NCBI GenBank assembly: GCA_021828285.1
Contig: JAKASG010000029.1
Coordinates: 1-33,420, forward strand
Origin: Acidobacteriota bacterium
Lineage (GTDB): Bacteria; Acidobacteriota; Terriglobia; UBA7540
Direction of reading: 5' to 3'
Length of the DNA stretch: 33,420 nucleotides
Shown here: positions 31,895-33,420 of the stretch, in pieces
How positions within the stretch are numbered: the stretch's first letter is position 1
Layout: each line of letters begins with the position of its first letter
The notes under the pieces: generated by a model
The model's input: only the letters and a program-made list of their open reading frames with translations
What the model was told of the DNA's origin: nothing
Databases searched by the model: none
Made by a program: the position numbers and the translations under genes

Positions 31895-32972
31895 AGACCA
31901 ACGCCTCCTCAATCTCCAGCGGAAGAGGACAAAACCGAAATATCAACGCAGGGGAAGGGGGCACTGAGAGACTGAAACCCTCCAAGGCAGCCATTTCGTC
32001 CTCGCTGAAATTACTTGCGAAGATACAACGCCCATCTTGAATATGAAATTCTCCATCGACCTTCTTCAAACCTCCTTCCTTCACCATGCTCCACACGAGG
32101 CGCATCGCCGTCGTCGTCCTCGCGCCCTTTTCCCCCTTCTCGATTCCAGTCCAATCGAGTTCGGATATCGGCAGGATGATCGACGTCTTCCCGCCACGGT
32201 CCTTGTAATAATGCAGTGCTTCGTTGAGAACTAATTCCTGCACTGTATCCTCTATAGACAAAGCTCCTGGATAGCGCCTCTGTAATTCTTCTTCAATCTT
32301 TTGAAGTGCCATCCCAAGGGTCACCTTTACTCCCGGAACGCTCGCCATTTCAATCAGTTGGCGGAATTGGTCGCGCTGGTCGCAGAGGTCGCCAATCTCG
32401 CGATCCTCGTGGCGTGCTGTCTTGAAAGCTTCAGAAGCCTCTAAACGTCGTTGCCTCTCTTCTTGACCCGCGAGCGTCTGCTCTATCCGCTCTGACAGCT
32501 CGGACAGATAAATGTCGAGAGATCTAACGTATGCTTCGCGCAACCGACTTTCGTAGCGGCTCTTTTCTGACTGAATTTCCTTTAACTCTTTGTCAGCCTT
32601 GTCATTGGCTGCTTTTGCCTCGTGAACGATAAGCCGGGCTCTTTCAGTAGCCTGCCTCGCCTCCTTGGAATGGTGTTCTGCTCCTCCTTTCTCATCTTGC
32701 TTCTCTAGGAATCGCCCAATTAATTCGGTGCGCTGCCGGTCGATTTCATCAAGTTGTTGTTGAAGCTCCTGTACTTCGTTGTCCATTTTAGCGACCAGGC
32801 GCTTCCTCTCCTCTTCAATCGCCTGTTGGCGCGTGACCTCCGTAGATGCACGTTTCCTACGATCTTCGGCGGAACTCCTCTCGCTCATCAGAACTGCACG
32901 CCGGCGATCAATCTGGATCAGTGAATCTCGAATATCCTGAGTTTGTTGGCGGGCAACATCCTGCAGTGTCAT
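31875..32972 (-). CDS. Unknown long coiled-coil protein
   Basis: The 365-residue product has a clear GAGGAG RBS four bases before the ATG. Residues ~10-200 are almost entirely charged heptad-like sequence rich in Glu, Lys, Arg and Gln (for example QQQLDEIDRQRTELIGRFLE), indicating a long coiled coil. The C-terminal ~150 residues are globular: a YYKDRGGKTSIILPISELDW stretch, then a possible beta-rich domain ending near the stop. No Walker A motif is visible. It lies between a small protein gene (21-base gap) and the winged-helix-like gene (overlap), so the three form one operon. Function unknown. Confidence 0.65.
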   Translation of the reverse strand: MTLQDVARQQTQDIRDSLIQIDRRRAVLMSERSSAEDRRKRASTEVTRQQAIEEERKRLVAKMDNEVQELQQQLDEIDRQRTELIGRFLEKQDEKGGAEHHSKEARQATERARLIVHEAKAANDKADKELKEIQSEKSRYESRLREAYVRSLDIYLSELSERIEQTLAGQEERQRRLEASEAFKTARHEDREIGDLCDQRDQFRQLIEMASVPGVKVTLGMALQKIEEELQRRYPGALSIEDTVQELVLNEALHYYKDRGGKTSIILPISELDWTGIEKGEKGARTTTAMRLVWSMVKEGGLKKVDGEFHIQDGRCIFASNFSEDEMAALEGFSLSVPPSPALIFRFCPLPLEIEEALVYEATNS

Positions 32973-32993
32973 AAGACTCCTCGTTACGTTTGC

Positions 32994-33278
32994 TTAGGAG
33001 CTTGGCCTCAACTCAGGCCACGTGTGAAAAACCGCGTCGTCCAACAGATCACATGCGATGACTGTCGCCCCTTCGATCTCGCTGCGCATGACTTCAGCGC
33101 TCGCACGTGGGCAAAAAATGCGGAGGGGTTTGGGATTTGTTCCGTCTTGAATTCCATCCCACAGATCCATAATGATCTGATCCGGAACCTCGCGAACTTT
33201 GCGTAGCAAATCGATCTCGCCCATATAAACATGATAGGTGGGGATATCTTTCTGAATGTATGAGGCGATTAGCGCCAT
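32994..33278 (-). CDS. Unknown small protein, first visible gene of the three-gene operon
   Basis: The 94-residue frame starts at an ATG at 33278 and ends 21 bases before the coiled-coil gene. It contains IPTYHVYMGEIDLLRKVREV and PLRIFCPRASAEVM and has no membrane segment. The frame is open about 13 codons upstream, reading PAEPGHGLPLCMALIASY, which looks like real protein before the ATG. A second frame (33306-33420) also reads like protein up to a stop at 33304-33306. The gene may therefore be the 3' part of a longer gene broken by a frameshift or continuing past the window edge. Family not recognised. Confidence 0.45.
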   Translation of the reverse strand: MALIASYIQKDIPTYHVYMGEIDLLRKVREVPDQIIMDLWDGIQDGTNPKPLRIFCPRASAEVMRSEIEGATVIACDLLDDAVFHTWPELRPSS

Positions 33279-33420
33279 GCAGAGCGGCAGCCCGTGTCCT
33301 GGTTCAGCCGGAAATGGAGTGCTGCGGTTTTTGATAAGCTAGATTTTCCGCCTTGGGGGCGGGGATTTTCAAGGCATGGGGGTCTATCGCTCTGATGAGG
33401 TCCGACGAAGTTGGGAAGGG

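Noticed and set aside
33376-33420. Plus-strand gene start (MGVYRSDEVRRSWEG) at the right edge
   Set aside because: Only 15 codons are visible and there is no convincing RBS; it opposes a minus-strand frame that reads equally well.

Overview
The window looks like a chromosomal segment of a GC-rich bacterium, most plausibly an Acidobacteriota member. That placement is an inference. It rests on the order rimP-nusA-infB-(DUF503)-rbfA-truB, an RNase E/G with a very long disordered insert, a small F0-only ATP synthase cluster, and dispersed intergenic repeats. No 16S rRNA gene or other decisive taxonomic marker is present.

Left end (1-5780) is accessory DNA. The 5' end of an IS3-like element truncates an unknown gene. 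Three orphan Rhs C-terminal 'tips' follow on the same strand. Each carries the same ~226-bp end of an Rhs core, then switches abruptly to an unrelated C-terminal domain, and each is followed by one or two small exported or membrane proteins that are candidate immunity genes. This is a silent tip/immunity cassette array of a polymorphic-toxin system whose full-length Rhs parent is not in the window. Long direct repeats flank the third cassette.

The middle (5789-22203) is mostly housekeeping, largely on the minus strand. It holds a stand-alone GAF protein (plus strand), ribonuclease E/G, the rodA-mrdA elongasome pair, a frameshifted GYD-domain gene, a two-GAF/PAS class III adenylate cyclase, tRNA-Asp and tRNA-Phe, and the operon rimP-nusA-infB-DUF503-rbfA-truB (translation, transcription elongation and ribosome maturation). 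A good promoter is followed almost at once by an intrinsic terminator ahead of rimP, which suggests attenuation of the nusA operon. The same geometry shows that the only canonical rimP start codon is not usable.

From 22224 to 29980 there are a decayed GH92 mannosidase pseudogene, a HAD phosphatase, a site-2-type membrane protease with CBS domains, a class I aminotransferase next to a D-2-hydroxyacid dehydrogenase, and the F0 genes atpZ-atpI-atpB-atpE, closed by a strong terminator. No atpF/H/A/G/D/C genes follow.

The right end (29981-33420) is again accessory. It contains an MFS transporter remnant, an intact MntA antitoxin beside a doubly frameshifted HepT toxin, a HicB antitoxin gene with an early stop codon, and a compact three-gene operon of unknown function (small protein, long coiled-coil protein, winged-helix-like protein). 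The operon sits among toxin-antitoxin debris as in a defence island. Several genes in the window are broken by single indels or stops, so either decay of accessory genes or assembly error must be considered.
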